From assembly GCF_013393345.1 (NCBI RefSeq), contig NZ_QJRF01000077.1, positions 221,129-285,128 on the forward strand: a DNA stretch of 64,000 nt. The letters are read 5' to 3'. Source of the stretch: Pseudomonas taiwanensis. GTDB lineage: Bacteria > Pseudomonadota > Gammaproteobacteria > Pseudomonadales > Pseudomonadaceae. Below, piece after piece: positions 26,341 to 35,799 of the stretch; positions within the stretch are counted from its first letter, which is position 1; every line of letters starts with the position of its first letter. A program made the position numbers and the translations under genes. Below the pieces are notes generated by a model. That model did not search any database, was not told the DNA's origin, and saw only the letters and a list, made by a program, of their open reading frames with translations.

Positions 26341-28329
26341 TCATCCGCGCGCTCCACGCAGGCGCCAGGGCAATGCCTTGCGCAGGGCACGCAGCTGCGT
26401 GGCGGGATCGGACGCCTGCTGGCTGGCGTATCGGCTGGCCTCGAACGCAGCGAGGAACGCGCGGATTTGGGCCGCTTGGCGGGGCAACTCACGACTCGCG
26501 CGTTCAGCGAAGGCGCGCGGCCCTTCGCCCTTGCCGCGCACTACGCCATGACGCGCCAGCAGTCGCTCGAACACTTCGAACTGACGCAGCTGCGGGTCAC
26601 GCCCACGGCGCCAGGGCGCGAACAGGAACACGGCCAGCAGTGCCATCAGCAGCGCTCCAGCACCGACCATGCCGAGACCAAGCGAGCGTCCATCCAGGCT
26701 GCCGAACCAGCGCCGCACCAGTTCCATCTGGGCCTCACCCTGATAGCCCAGCACCCAGCGTTGCCAGCCGTAGTTGAGATTGTCCCAGGCCAGGCGCGCC
26801 TGGTTCAGCCACCCCAGCTGTCGAAAGCGCAATGGAGATAGGGGCGAGCCCTCGAGGAAGCTCTGTTCGCGGGCCACGGCATCTTCAAGGCCGAGTTCGA
26901 TGCGGTTGGGCGCCACCTGGAAGGTGGGATCGACGCTGATCCAACCGCGTCCCGGCAGCCAGTATTCCACCCAGGCATGCGCATCGAACTGGTGCACCAG
27001 CACATAGTTGCCGGCGGGATTGAGTTCGCCACCCTGGTAGCCGGCGACGACGCGCGCGGGAATCCCGGCGGCTCGAAGGATGAAGGTCATGGCGCCGGCG
27101 TAATGGGCGCAGAAACCCCGGCGCGTATCGAAGAGGAACGCATCGATGTTGTTCTCTCCGAGCGGCGGCGGCTTGAGGGTATAGACATAGGGCTCGCGAT
27201 TGAAATGCGCCAGCAGTGCATCCACCAGCTGTTGCGGTTCGGCGTGCTGCCGCTTGAGCTCCTCGGCCCAGGCCCGCGTTCGCAACTCGCCGTTTGCTGG
27301 CAGCTGCAGGGCCCTGCGCAGGGCGTCGGGGTTACCCTCGGGTTCACGCACGGCCTGGGGCCAGGAGGTGACCTGGTAGAGCAGCGGGCGATCCACCGGC
27401 GTGCGTCGTTCGAGGCGGAAATCGCCCCGGGCGCGTACGCCCTCCTCGTGCGTTTCGGCCACATCCAGGCCGAACAGCCACGGCCTGCCGCTGGGCTGCA
27501 TGACGATGCTGTAGCGCAGCGGTTCACCTTCCCGGCGCCAGTCCGCCTCCTGGCCGAACTGGGAGGTGAGAGATTGGGACCAGCGGCGTCCATCGAAACG
27601 CTCCAGCGTCAGCGCGCGCCAGTAGAGCTGGCTCATCGGCGGTACCGGTCCTTCGAAGCTGGCGCGGAAGGCCAGATCGCCAGAGCGGCTCAGCTCGGCG
27701 ATATCCGCCGGACTCATGGCATCCGAGAGGCCAGTGACCCCCTTCTCGCCCGGCAAGGGCAGCGACCACAGCGGCCCCAGGCGTGGAAAGAACATGAACA
27801 GCAACAGCATCAGCGGTATCGCCTGCAGCAACAGGCTGCCCGCTGCCTTCAACGGCACCAGCGGGCGTTCGGCGAAGCGGCTCTGCTGTAACCCCACCAG
27901 TGAAGCCAGCAACGCACAAAGGGGCAGCAGGCTGTATAGGCCGGCCAGCATGCCGTCGTTGAACAGGTAGGCCGTCACCTGAGTGAAGAAACCGAGCAGG
28001 ACCAGCACCAGCGCATCACGCTGGGTGCGCAGTTCCACAAGCTTGAGGATGAACACCGCCACCAGCAGCACGACCGCTGCCTCCAGCCCCACCAGGGTGC
28101 CCCTGGAGAAGAAAACACCCAGGGCGATCGCCAGAATCAGCGCGGCCTTTACCGGGCCCGTGGGGTACTGCGCGCGCATGCGGAATATCTGGATGCGCCA
28201 GGCAGCGCAGCCCAGCCACATGGCGATGATCCACAGCGGCAGGTAAGGCAGGTGCGGCAGGATCACCAGCACCTGCGCCACCAGCAGCCAGGTCAGGCCG
28301 ATCCGGGTAATCGGCAGTCTGGCTCTCAT
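26341..28329 (-). CDS. tgpA: TgpA-type membrane transglutaminase-like protein
   Basis: The 662-residue protein has about five N-terminal membrane helices (residues ~5-180) and a DUF3488-type region. The periplasmic transglutaminase core has the Cys-His-Asp triad: RGFCAHYAGAMTFILRAAG, FDAHAWVEYWLPG and WISVDPTFQVA. A last helix near 550 (GLGMVGAGALLMALLAVFLF) and a DUF4129-like tail follow. Its ATG overlaps the DUF58 stop (ATGA), so it is the third gene of a moxR-DUF58-tgpA operon. In P. aeruginosa the protein is reported as important for viability. Confidence 0.9.
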   Translation of the reverse strand: MRARLPITRIGLTWLLVAQVLVILPHLPYLPLWIIAMWLGCAAWRIQIFRMRAQYPTGPVKAALILAIALGVFFSRGTLVGLEAAVVLLVAVFILKLVELRTQRDALVLVLLGFFTQVTAYLFNDGMLAGLYSLLPLCALLASLVGLQQSRFAERPLVPLKAAGSLLLQAIPLMLLLFMFFPRLGPLWSLPLPGEKGVTGLSDAMSPADIAELSRSGDLAFRASFEGPVPPMSQLYWRALTLERFDGRRWSQSLTSQFGQEADWRREGEPLRYSIVMQPSGRPWLFGLDVAETHEEGVRARGDFRLERRTPVDRPLLYQVTSWPQAVREPEGNPDALRRALQLPANGELRTRAWAEELKRQHAEPQQLVDALLAHFNREPYVYTLKPPPLGENNIDAFLFDTRRGFCAHYAGAMTFILRAAGIPARVVAGYQGGELNPAGNYVLVHQFDAHAWVEYWLPGRGWISVDPTFQVAPNRIELGLEDAVAREQSFLEGSPLSPLRFRQLGWLNQARLAWDNLNYGWQRWVLGYQGEAQMELVRRWFGSLDGRSLGLGMVGAGALLMALLAVFLFAPWRRGRDPQLRQFEVFERLLARHGVVRGKGEGPRAFAERASRELPRQAAQIRAFLAAFEASRYASQQASDPATQLRALRKALPWRLRGARG

Positions 28330-29273
28330 TTCGACGTCCCGAACAGGGCCAGGGCCCGCAGACAAGCTTCCCGATGTGCTTCACCGATATCAGCTCCCAG
28401 CTCCTGGCCCCCCAGGCGCAGGCCGAACGGCTGGCCACGGGTGGAAAACTGCAGCACCCAGTAGCAGAGCAGACTCAGGCGCTGCTCCAGGTCGCCGTCC
28501 AGCCGGTCGAGGTCGAGCCAGATGTCGCGTCCGGCCAGGGCGGCGAAGTCTTTCACGAACAGGCCCTGACCACGGGAAAAGGCCTTCCAGTGCAAGCGCC
28601 GGCGCGAATCGCCCGGCTGGTAGGCGCGCAGTCCCTGGTAGTCGTCCGCCCCGGCGCCGAGCACATGCTGGCCATCGTCGCCGTCATCATCACCACGACC
28701 GGGCGTCAGCGGAAGGTCGCCCTCCAGGGGGCGCGGATAGACCAGCAGAGCCTGATCCAGGTCCACCCAGCTCCACGCCACCAGCAACCCGAGCGGATAA
28801 CGGCTTTCGACACGCAGGCGCCGGGGCCGCAACCAGCCACGACGCTGGGTGGGCACGTGCAGCTCGACCTCGCAGGCGCCATTGGCCGCTACGTCCTGCA
28901 CCTGCAACGGCAAGGGCGGCCAGCCCAGCGCGATCGCCTGGTGCTCGCGGCCGCCGCTTTCCAGCGTGACGTGGAAATGCGCCTGCTCGCCGAGGAACAC
29001 GGGCGCACCGCCAGCCGCCTTGAGGTTCAGCCCCGCAAGGTTGCGGAAGGTATGCAGGATGGCCACCAGGAACACCGACAGCAGCAGGAAGGTCAGCGCG
29101 TAGGCCAGGCTGTTCTGGTAATTGATCGCCACCAGCAGCATCGGCAGCAGGGCCAGCCCGAAAGCGGCACCGGCGCGGGTGGGCAGGATGAAAATCCGCC
29201 GCTGATTCAGGCGCACCTGGTTCGCTGGCGGGATTCGCCGCGCCAGCCAGCGATCGACCTGGAGCTCCAGCAT
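28326..29273 (-). CDS. DUF58 protein of the MoxR operon
   Basis: The 315-residue protein has two close membrane helices (residues ~30-75). Its C-terminal DUF58 region includes DDYQGLRAYQPGDSRRRLHW and KAFSRGQGLFVKDFAALAGR. DUF58 proteins have a von Willebrand A-like fold and work with MoxR ATPases. Both ends overlap neighbours by ATGA, showing tight coupling with moxR upstream and tgpA downstream. Confidence 0.9.
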   Translation of the reverse strand: MLELQVDRWLARRIPPANQVRLNQRRIFILPTRAGAAFGLALLPMLLVAINYQNSLAYALTFLLLSVFLVAILHTFRNLAGLNLKAAGGAPVFLGEQAHFHVTLESGGREHQAIALGWPPLPLQVQDVAANGACEVELHVPTQRRGWLRPRRLRVESRYPLGLLVAWSWVDLDQALLVYPRPLEGDLPLTPGRGDDDGDDGQHVLGAGADDYQGLRAYQPGDSRRRLHWKAFSRGQGLFVKDFAALAGRDIWLDLDRLDGDLEQRLSLLCYWVLQFSTRGQPFGLRLGGQELGADIGEAHREACLRALALFGTSK

Positions 29274-30190
29274 CAGAGGGCCGGCACTTCGCGCAGCAGC
29301 CACTGCACCAGCGCACCGCCGCCATGGCCGGACGGATCGGCGCGCTCGCGCAGGCGGTGACCGACCACCGAAGGCAGGACCGCCTGGACATCTTCCGGAA
29401 TCACATAATCGCGCCCCGCCAGCAGCGCCCAGGCACGCGCCGCCGACAGCAGCGCCAGGCTGGCGCGGGGCGACAGGCCCCAGGCGAACTGCGGTTGGCT
29501 GCGGGTGGCGTCCACCAGGCGCAGCACGTAATCCACCAGTGCGTCGCGGGCTACCACCTTGGGTACTTCCGCCTGGATCAGCCCCAGTTCGGCGTGAGTG
29601 AAGATGGGTTCCAGACGCGGCAGCAGCTCGCGCCGCGCTTCGCCTTGCAGCAGCGCCTTCTCCGCCGCCCTGGCCGGATAGCCGAGGGACAGTCGCATCA
29701 GGAAGCGATCCAGCTGCGACTCCGGCAAGGCGAAGGTGCCGCCCTGGCTGGCTGGGTTCTGCGTGGCGATGACGAAGAAGGGCTCCGGCAGCGGGCGAGT
29801 CGCCCCCTCGATGGTCACCTGCCCTTCCTCCATGGCTTCCAGCAATGCGCTCTGGCTCTTGGGAGTGGCGCGGTTGATCTCGTCGGCCAGCACCAGCTCG
29901 GCAAATACCGGCCCGGGGTGGAAGACGAACTGGCTGCTGTCCTTGTCGAACACCGAGGTGCCGAGGATGTCGCCGGGCAAGAGGTCCGAGGTGAACTGGA
30001 TGCGCTGGAAGCTCAGCCCCAGCACTCTGGCCAGGGCCTGGCCCAGGGTTGTCTTGCCCATGCCGGGCAGGTCTTCGATCAGCAGGTGTCCACGGGCCAG
30101 CAGGCAGGTCAGGGCCAGGCGCACCTGTGCTTCCTTGCCCAGCACTACCTGATTGACCGCGTGCAGACAGGCATCCAGTTTGGTTCGCAT
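29273..30190 (-). CDS. MoxR-family AAA+ ATPase
   Basis: The 305-residue protein has Walker A LIEDLPGMGKTTLGQALAR and Walker B LVLADEINRATPKSQSALLE. Sensor 1 is FVIATQNPASQGG and the arginine-finger region is DRFLMRLSLGYPAR. MoxR ATPases act as chaperones for partner complexes with VWA/DUF58 proteins. The ATG at 30190 has AGGGAG 7 bases upstream. It leads the moxR-DUF58-tgpA operon. Confidence 0.93.
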   Translation of the reverse strand: MRTKLDACLHAVNQVVLGKEAQVRLALTCLLARGHLLIEDLPGMGKTTLGQALARVLGLSFQRIQFTSDLLPGDILGTSVFDKDSSQFVFHPGPVFAELVLADEINRATPKSQSALLEAMEEGQVTIEGATRPLPEPFFVIATQNPASQGGTFALPESQLDRFLMRLSLGYPARAAEKALLQGEARRELLPRLEPIFTHAELGLIQAEVPKVVARDALVDYVLRLVDATRSQPQFAWGLSPRASLALLSAARAWALLAGRDYVIPEDVQAVLPSVVGHRLRERADPSGHGGGALVQWLLREVPAL

Positions 30191-30277
30191 TCGTCGCTCC
30201 CTGTGCAATGCGACGATGCTACTGGCAGGCCGGGTAATGGCAAAGCGCCCGGCAAACTTTACTCATGAAACTGTGCG

Positions 30278-30940
30278 TCAGCTCGCTGCGCCAGCCTCGG
30301 CATGCAGGTCACCAGTCAGGAAAGCCGCACCTTCACGGAACAGGTGCGGGTAAACCTCGGCCAAGTGTTCGAAAAACAGCTGCTCGGGCAGGTCCGCGAA
30401 CTGGCCGTGGTCAGCCAGGTATTCCATGTAGCGCTCGCCTTGCTTGTTGAACGGGTGGAAGACGCTGTCCTGGCGACCGTCGAACTCCAGCGGCGGCACA
30501 TTGAACAGTCGGCACAGCGCCAGGTTGAACGCCGGTGTGGCCTTGACCCAACGACCGTCGAGGTACAACTCGGTGTAGCCGTGCATGGCAAACACTTCGC
30601 TGCGCAAGAGCTCCAGCAATCGGGGTGTGGCCAGGTGGTTGCGGACGTCGGCCAGGCCGATGCGTGCAGGTATGCCGCAATGCCGCGCACAGGCCGCCAG
30701 CAGGATCGCCTTGGGCACGCAATAGGATTCACCAGCGCCCAGCGCATGGCTGGCCTTCAGGGTCTGCGGGTCGCGGCTGAACACGTAGGGGTTGTAGCGA
30801 ATCTCGTCACGCACCGCGCGGTACAGGCTGACCGCCTGGTCGATGGGGTCGCGGCTTGCGCCACGGTGCATTTGCGCGAACTCGACCACCAGGGGGTGGT
30901 CACTATCAACGAAGCGGCCGGGCTCCAGGTAGTGCTGCAT
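30278..30940 (-). CDS. Transglutaminase-like domain protein
   Basis: The 220-residue soluble protein has a transglutaminase-like Cys in SYCVPKAILLAACARHCGI and a His in FAMHGYTELYLDGRWVKATP. The usual Asp after the His strand (as in WxxVDPT) is not visible; the position reads KATPAFN. Catalysis may differ or be lost. It is a typical Pseudomonas protein next to the MoxR operon but is transcribed separately. I start at MQHYLEPG, 30940. Confidence 0.8.
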   Translation of the reverse strand: MQHYLEPGRFVDSDHPLVVEFAQMHRGASRDPIDQAVSLYRAVRDEIRYNPYVFSRDPQTLKASHALGAGESYCVPKAILLAACARHCGIPARIGLADVRNHLATPRLLELLRSEVFAMHGYTELYLDGRWVKATPAFNLALCRLFNVPPLEFDGRQDSVFHPFNKQGERYMEYLADHGQFADLPEQLFFEHLAEVYPHLFREGAAFLTGDLHAEAGAAS

Positions 30941-31092
30941 GCGTGTTCTCCTGCGGGTGACCACGCCAGTCTATCCAGCGCCCCGCGACCCCGGGTACGA
31001 CATTCCGGCCAAGCTCGCCGTTCCTGTCGCCATAGTCATGGCTGGCGACTAATCTCGTGACGGTCCCGCGCCGCCATCAAGGAGGATCGACC

Positions 31093-33540
31093 ATGCTGTT
31101 GCTCTGGTTACTCGCCCTGGTCCTGGGCGTCATCTTTCTCGCCCACCGCCGCACGGCGCCGCTGCCCGCACTGGGGCTGGTCGCCGGCTTTCTCTTGCTG
31201 ATGGGGCTATTCGGTCATCCCCCGGGCGGGTTGCTGCTGGTGTTCTGGCTGCTCTGGCTGGCCGTCGCCCTGCCGCTGCTGCTCCCTGGGCTGCGCCGGC
31301 AATGGCTCAGCGCACCGCTGTTTGCCTGGTTCCAGCGCGTGCTGCCGCCGATGTCCGAGACCGAGCGCGATGCCATCGAGGCCGGCACGGTGTGGTGGGA
31401 CGGCGAACTGTTCAGCGGACGTCCGGACTGGCGCAAGCTCCTGGACTCCCCTCGCCCGCAGCTGACCGAAGAGGAACAGGCCTTCCTCGACGGCCCCACG
31501 GAAGAACTCTGCGCCATGGTCAGCGACTGGCAGATCGGCCAGCAGCTCGACCTGCCGCCCGAGGCCTGGGCGCACATCAAGCAGCATGGCTTCTTCGCGC
31601 TGATCATCCCGAAGGAATACGGCGGCAAGGGCTTCTCCGCCTATGCCCACTCCCAGGTCGCGATGAAGCTCGCAACCCGTAGCGGCGACCTGGCCTCCAC
31701 CGTGATGGTGCCCAACTCGCTCGGCCCCGCCGAACTGCTGCTGCACTACGGCACCGACGAGCAGCGCCGGCACTACCTGCCACGCCTGGCGAGCGGCGAG
31801 GACATTCCGTGCTTCGCACTCACCGGACCGCTCGCCGGTTCGGATGCCGGCTCCATGCCGGACGTCGGCATCATCTGCAAGGGCCAGTGGCAAGGCGAGG
31901 AAGTGATCGGCCTGCGCCTGACCTGGGAAAAACGCTACATCACGCTCGGTCCGGTGGCCACCTTGCTTGGCCTGGCATTCAAGGCCTACGACCCGGAGCA
32001 TCTGCTGGGAGAAGAGGAAGAACTCGGCATCAGCCTGGCGCTCATCCCGACGAATACTCCCGGCGTGGAAATCGGTCGGCGCCACCTCCCCTTGGGCGCG
32101 GCCTTCATGAACGGCCCGAACTCCGGCAAGGATGTGTTCGTGCCGCTGGACTTCGTCATCGGCGGCCAGACCATGCTCGGCAAGGGCTGGATGATGCTGA
32201 TGAATTGCCTGTCGGTGGGTCGTTCCATTTCCCTCCCCGCTGCCTCCACCGGCGCCGCCAAGTTCACCAGTCTGGTGACGGGCCAGTACGCCCGTGTCCG
32301 CGAACAGTTCAACGTGCCCCTGGCCGCGTTCGAAGGCATCCAGGAAGCCCTGGCGCGCATTGCCGGCAACGCCTGGCTGATGGACAGCGCTCGCATCCTC
32401 ACTGCCAGCGCGGTGGACCTGGGCGAAAAACCTTCGGTGCTGTCGGCCATCCTCAAGTACCACCTCACCGAGCGCGGCCGCGAATGCATTGGCCTCGCCA
32501 TGGACGTGCATGGCGGCAAGGGCATCATCCTCGGTCCGAACAACTACCTGGGCCGCGCCTGGCAGGGAGCGCCCATTTCCATCACGGTGGAAGGCGCCAA
32601 CATCCTCTCGCGCAACCTGATGATCTTTGGCCAGGGCGCGATCCGTTGCCATCCGTTCGTCCTCAAGGAAATGGCCCTGGCCGACCACGATGACCGCGAG
32701 CAGGCGCTGGATGAGTTCGACCAGTTGCTGCTCGGGCACATCGGCTTTGCCGTGGGCAATGCCGCCAGCAGCCTGTTGCTGGGCCTCAGCCTCGGGCGCA
32801 TCGGCGACGCGCCCGGCGACAATCTCTGCCGCCCCTACTTCCGCGCCCTCGACCGTTTGGCCGCGTCCTTCGCCCTGCTCGCCGACAGCAGCATGCTGTT
32901 GCTCGGCGGCGAGCTGAAACGCCGCGAGCGGCTGTCCGCGCGGCTAGGCGACGCCTTGAGCTACCTCTATCTGGCATCGGCGGCCCTCAAGCGCTATCAC
33001 GACCGCGACTATCCTGAGCACCTGCAACCGCTGGTGCGCTGGGCGCTGGAGGAAAGCCTGGGCAAGGCCGAGCAGGCCCTGGACGGGCTGCTCGACAACT
33101 TCCCCAATGCGTTCATGGGCGCAGTGCTGAGAGTGCTGGTGTTCCCCCTTGGCCGCCGCCATCCCGGCCCCTCGGATGCGCTGGCCGCAGAAGTCGCCGG
33201 GGTGATCGGCCGTGACCGGGGCGATCCGGCGCTGGAGGAGTTGCTCGCCGGCTGCTACCGACCGCAATCGGCAGACGACCCGGTGGGCGCCCTGCAACAC
33301 GCCGTCGACCTCGCCAATTACTGCCAACCCTTGCAGCGCAAGCTGCAACACGCGCTCAGGGCGGGCAGCCTGAACCCCGCCCCCGAGGAACCGCTGGTGG
33401 ACGCAGCCCTGGCCGCGGGACTGCTGGATGCCGACGGTGCCACGCAGCTCCGCGCCCTCGAGGCGGCCCGGCGGCGGGTCATAGACGTCGACGACTTCAG
33501 CAAGGAGGAACTGGCGCCCAGCGCCGGCAAGATCCGCTGA
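31093..33540 (+). CDS. fadE: Acyl-CoA dehydrogenase, FadE type
   Basis: The 815-residue protein matches FadE size and layout (E. coli FadE ~814). It has N-terminal membrane helices (residues ~1-65), then the dehydrogenase core with IIPKEYGGKGFSAYAHSQV, CFALTGPLAGSDAGSMPDVG and QFNVPLAAFEGIQEALARIA. A MDVHGGKGIILGPNNYLGR stretch and the C-terminal DUF1974 region follow. It does the first oxidation of fatty acyl-CoA in beta-oxidation and would pass electrons to the ETF encoded at the left of the window. AGGAGG stands before ATG 31093. Confidence 0.92.
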   Translation: MLLLWLLALVLGVIFLAHRRTAPLPALGLVAGFLLLMGLFGHPPGGLLLVFWLLWLAVALPLLLPGLRRQWLSAPLFAWFQRVLPPMSETERDAIEAGTVWWDGELFSGRPDWRKLLDSPRPQLTEEEQAFLDGPTEELCAMVSDWQIGQQLDLPPEAWAHIKQHGFFALIIPKEYGGKGFSAYAHSQVAMKLATRSGDLASTVMVPNSLGPAELLLHYGTDEQRRHYLPRLASGEDIPCFALTGPLAGSDAGSMPDVGIICKGQWQGEEVIGLRLTWEKRYITLGPVATLLGLAFKAYDPEHLLGEEEELGISLALIPTNTPGVEIGRRHLPLGAAFMNGPNSGKDVFVPLDFVIGGQTMLGKGWMMLMNCLSVGRSISLPAASTGAAKFTSLVTGQYARVREQFNVPLAAFEGIQEALARIAGNAWLMDSARILTASAVDLGEKPSVLSAILKYHLTERGRECIGLAMDVHGGKGIILGPNNYLGRAWQGAPISITVEGANILSRNLMIFGQGAIRCHPFVLKEMALADHDDREQALDEFDQLLLGHIGFAVGNAASSLLLGLSLGRIGDAPGDNLCRPYFRALDRLAASFALLADSSMLLLGGELKRRERLSARLGDALSYLYLASAALKRYHDRDYPEHLQPLVRWALEESLGKAEQALDGLLDNFPNAFMGAVLRVLVFPLGRRHPGPSDALAAEVAGVIGRDRGDPALEELLAGCYRPQSADDPVGALQHAVDLANYCQPLQRKLQHALRAGSLNPAPEEPLVDAALAAGLLDADGATQLRALEAARRRVIDVDDFSKEELAPSAGKIR

Positions 33541-33611
33541 GCCCGCAGGCAGGACAGCGGGCGCGGCGGGCCTTATACTCCCGCGCCCGATCCAGCTTCA
33601 GGAAGTCCGCC

Positions 33612-34022
33612 ATGTCCAATCCCTATCTCGACCATCATCTCGCCCTGCTCGCTCACCTGCGCAGCATCCTGGTCGCCCTGGGCGAGGCGGAGCAGGTTCC
33701 CGAAGAGAACCACGCGCTCTTCGTCGAGCGCTTCGACGACCTGATGAGCGAACTCCCGCGCGACCCTGAAGGCAGCCTGTACCTCGGCCAGGACCTGATC
33801 AGCCAGGTCTTCCATCGCTACCCGCAGATCGCCCACCTGGTCCCCCGCGACCTGCTCTGGTTCTTCGGCGGCGACTGCCTGCACTTCATGCCCGACGAAG
33901 AAATCGAGCTGTTCCAGCGACTCGACGAGCGCCGCTACGATGCCGAACAGAATGGCGAACCGTTCGACTGGAACCAGGAAAAGCAACTGCTGGCCCTGCC
34001 GGACAACGGCAACAAGCACTGA
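33612..34022 (+). CDS. Conserved Pseudomonas protein (PA2817-like family)
   Basis: The 136-residue acidic protein begins MSNPYLDHHLALLAHLRSIL and includes FHRYPQIAHLVPRDLLWFFGGDCLHFMPDEEI across its middle. I recall a conserved 'PA2817 family' of this kind beside FadE in P. aeruginosa, with no known function. No membrane helix or signal peptide is visible. CAGGAAG lies upstream of the ATG. Confidence 0.75.
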   Translation: MSNPYLDHHLALLAHLRSILVALGEAEQVPEENHALFVERFDDLMSELPRDPEGSLYLGQDLISQVFHRYPQIAHLVPRDLLWFFGGDCLHFMPDEEIELFQRLDERRYDAEQNGEPFDWNQEKQLLALPDNGNKH

Positions 34023-34127
34023 GCCCTACCGGGGCGGCACTCTGACCGCCCCTACTTGCCCCCAACATTCGCCACCCATCGCCCGATTTACCGACACAAT
34101 TGCGGCAAGGTGCCAGCCTCTGCCATC

Positions 34128-34145
34128 ATTGCGAATCATTCGTAA
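34128..34145. promoter_or_regulatory. Putative Fur box upstream of the FecI-type sigma gene
   Basis: ATTGCGAATCATTCGTAA resembles Pseudomonas Fur sites around the core GAATCATTC, about 35 bp before the sigma-factor start. This would make the iron-uptake locus iron-repressed. It is a match by eye only. Confidence 0.55.
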
Positions 34146-34178
34146 ACACTCTTTCAAGTACTTCTCAATGAGGTCAGC

Positions 34179-34697
34179 GTGTCGGCCGGTAATTCCGCGA
34201 ATCCGCAACTGGTAGGGCTGCTTTACCGAGACCATCGCGACTGGCTGTTCCACTGGCTGCGCAAGACGGTGCAATGCCCCCATCGCGCTGAGGACGTTAG
34301 CCAGGACACCTTCGTCCGCCTCCTCGCGCGATCCGACCTGCAACCTCCCCGCGAACCTCGCGCCCTACTGGCCACCATCGCCCGTGGGCTGCTGGTCGAC
34401 CAGTTCCGCCGCAATGACCTGGAGCGCGCCTACCTGGAAGAGCTGGCCCAGGCCTCCGAAGACGTGCACCCGAGCCCCGAAGACCAGGCGCTGATCCTGG
34501 AAAGCCTGCGCGAAATCGATCGCCTGCTCGGCCAGCTGTCCAGCAAGGCACGCGCCGCCTTCCTCTATAACCGCCTCGACGGCCTCGGCCACGCCGAGAT
34601 CGCTGAGCGCCTGGGCGTTTCCCCCTCGCGGGTTCGCCAATACCTGGCCCAGGGCATGCGCCAGTGCTACATCGCCCTGTACGGGGAGCCGGTATGA
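34179..34697 (+). CDS. ECF sigma factor, FecI type
   Basis: The 172-residue protein starts at GTG 34179. Region 2 is LYRDHRDWLFHWLRKTVQCPHRAEDVSQDTFVRLL across residues ~10-45, and region 4 is KARAAFLYNRLDGLGHAEIAERLGVSPSRVRQYLAQGM near the end. FecI-type sigmas drive a TonB receptor gene after a signal passes through FecR. Its stop overlaps the fecR-like start by ATGA, and the receptor follows, as in fox, fiu and fec loci. Confidence 0.92.
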   Translation: MSAGNSANPQLVGLLYRDHRDWLFHWLRKTVQCPHRAEDVSQDTFVRLLARSDLQPPREPRALLATIARGLLVDQFRRNDLERAYLEELAQASEDVHPSPEDQALILESLREIDRLLGQLSSKARAAFLYNRLDGLGHAEIAERLGVSPSRVRQYLAQGMRQCYIALYGEPV

Positions 34698-35653
34698 GCC
34701 GGGTGTCCGCACGCGCCCTGGACGAGGCCATCGCCTGGCAACTGCGTCTGGACTCCGGTGAGGCCACCGATCAGGAGCGGCACGAGTTCCGCCGCTGGCT
34801 CGGCGCCCACCCCGAACATGCCCAGGTATGGCAGCAGCTTTCCGGCATCGACCAGCAACTGGCAGCGGCAGCCCCTCCCCACGCTCGACGCGCCCTGCTC
34901 CGCGGTGGCGGCGTACCCCGGCGCAGCCTGCATCGCCTGGCTGGCAATGCCTTGGCCCTGGTTCTGGCGGTTGGGCTTGGCCTTGGCCTGCTGGCCCAGC
35001 AGCGTCCGCTCGGCGATTACCTGGCCGATGAAAGAACGGCCAACGGCGAACACCGTGAACTGCGCCTGGCGGACAACAGCCTCGTGCAACTCAACAGCCG
35101 CACTGCGCTGGACATCGATTTCGACGGTCCGCAGCGCCGAATCTATCTGCGCAGCGGTGAAATCCTGGTGAAGACCGGCCACGACGACCCGCGCCCCTTC
35201 ATCATCGAAACCGACCAGGGCCGTCTGCAGCCTCTCGGCACCCGCTTCCTCGTGCGCCGCGACGGCGAGGCGACCCAGCTGATCGTGCTGGAATCCGCCG
35301 TAGCAGCCAGGCCGCACAACGGTTCGACCGAGCGGGTAGTCCGTGCTGGCGAGCAGGTCTGGATCGACAAGGAGCACCTTGGGCCCACGCGCGCCGCCCC
35401 CGTGGGTGCCGAAGCCTGGAGCCGGGGACTGCTGGTGGCCGAGGACATGCCGCTGTCCCAGCTGATCGACACCCTGAGCGAGTACCACGAAGGTTACCTG
35501 GGCCTGGACCCTGGCCTGGACGACCTGCGCATCAGCGGCGTCTTCCCGCTCAACGACAGTGACAAGGCCCTGGCCGCCCTACCCCCCAGCCTGCCCGTGC
35601 GCATCGAGCGCTTGGGTCACTGGTGGACACGCGTGGTGCCGGCCAAGGACTGA
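34694..35653 (+). CDS. FecR-type anti-sigma / sigma regulator
   Basis: The 319-residue inner-membrane protein has an N-terminal cytoplasmic DUF4880-like domain (LDEAIAWQLRLDSGEATDQE, RRWLGAHPEHAQVW). One membrane helix (~90-105, LALVLAVGLGLGLLA) and a periplasmic FecR domain (GEHRELRLADNSLVQLNSRT, TDQGRLQPLGTRFLVRRDGE) follow. The C-terminus resembles the STN-interacting part (GYLGLDPGLDDLRISGVFPL). It keeps the sigma factor inactive until the receptor's signalling domain binds ligand. Confidence 0.92.
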   Translation: MSRVSARALDEAIAWQLRLDSGEATDQERHEFRRWLGAHPEHAQVWQQLSGIDQQLAAAAPPHARRALLRGGGVPRRSLHRLAGNALALVLAVGLGLGLLAQQRPLGDYLADERTANGEHRELRLADNSLVQLNSRTALDIDFDGPQRRIYLRSGEILVKTGHDDPRPFIIETDQGRLQPLGTRFLVRRDGEATQLIVLESAVAARPHNGSTERVVRAGEQVWIDKEHLGPTRAAPVGAEAWSRGLLVAEDMPLSQLIDTLSEYHEGYLGLDPGLDDLRISGVFPLNDSDKALAALPPSLPVRIERLGHWWTRVVPAKD

Positions 35654-35659
35654 AGACAC

Positions 35660-35684
35660 GGTGGGCAGTGCGGCGCTGCCCACC
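35660..35684 (+). terminator. Hairpin between fecR-like gene and receptor gene
   Basis: GGTGGGCAG / CTGCCCACC forms a 9-bp stem right after the fecR-like stop. Together with the 146-bp gap it suggests that the receptor gene has its own promoter, driven by the ECF sigma. Confidence 0.5.
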
Positions 35685-35799
35685 TCGAAAACAACGACAC
35701 CCAGGGACGGGAAAAAAAATTGAGCGTCCCCCTGTCACTTTTCGATTCTGGCTCGGCAAGAAGGCATTGAGACGATTTCTCACTTAGGAGATGTTCGCA

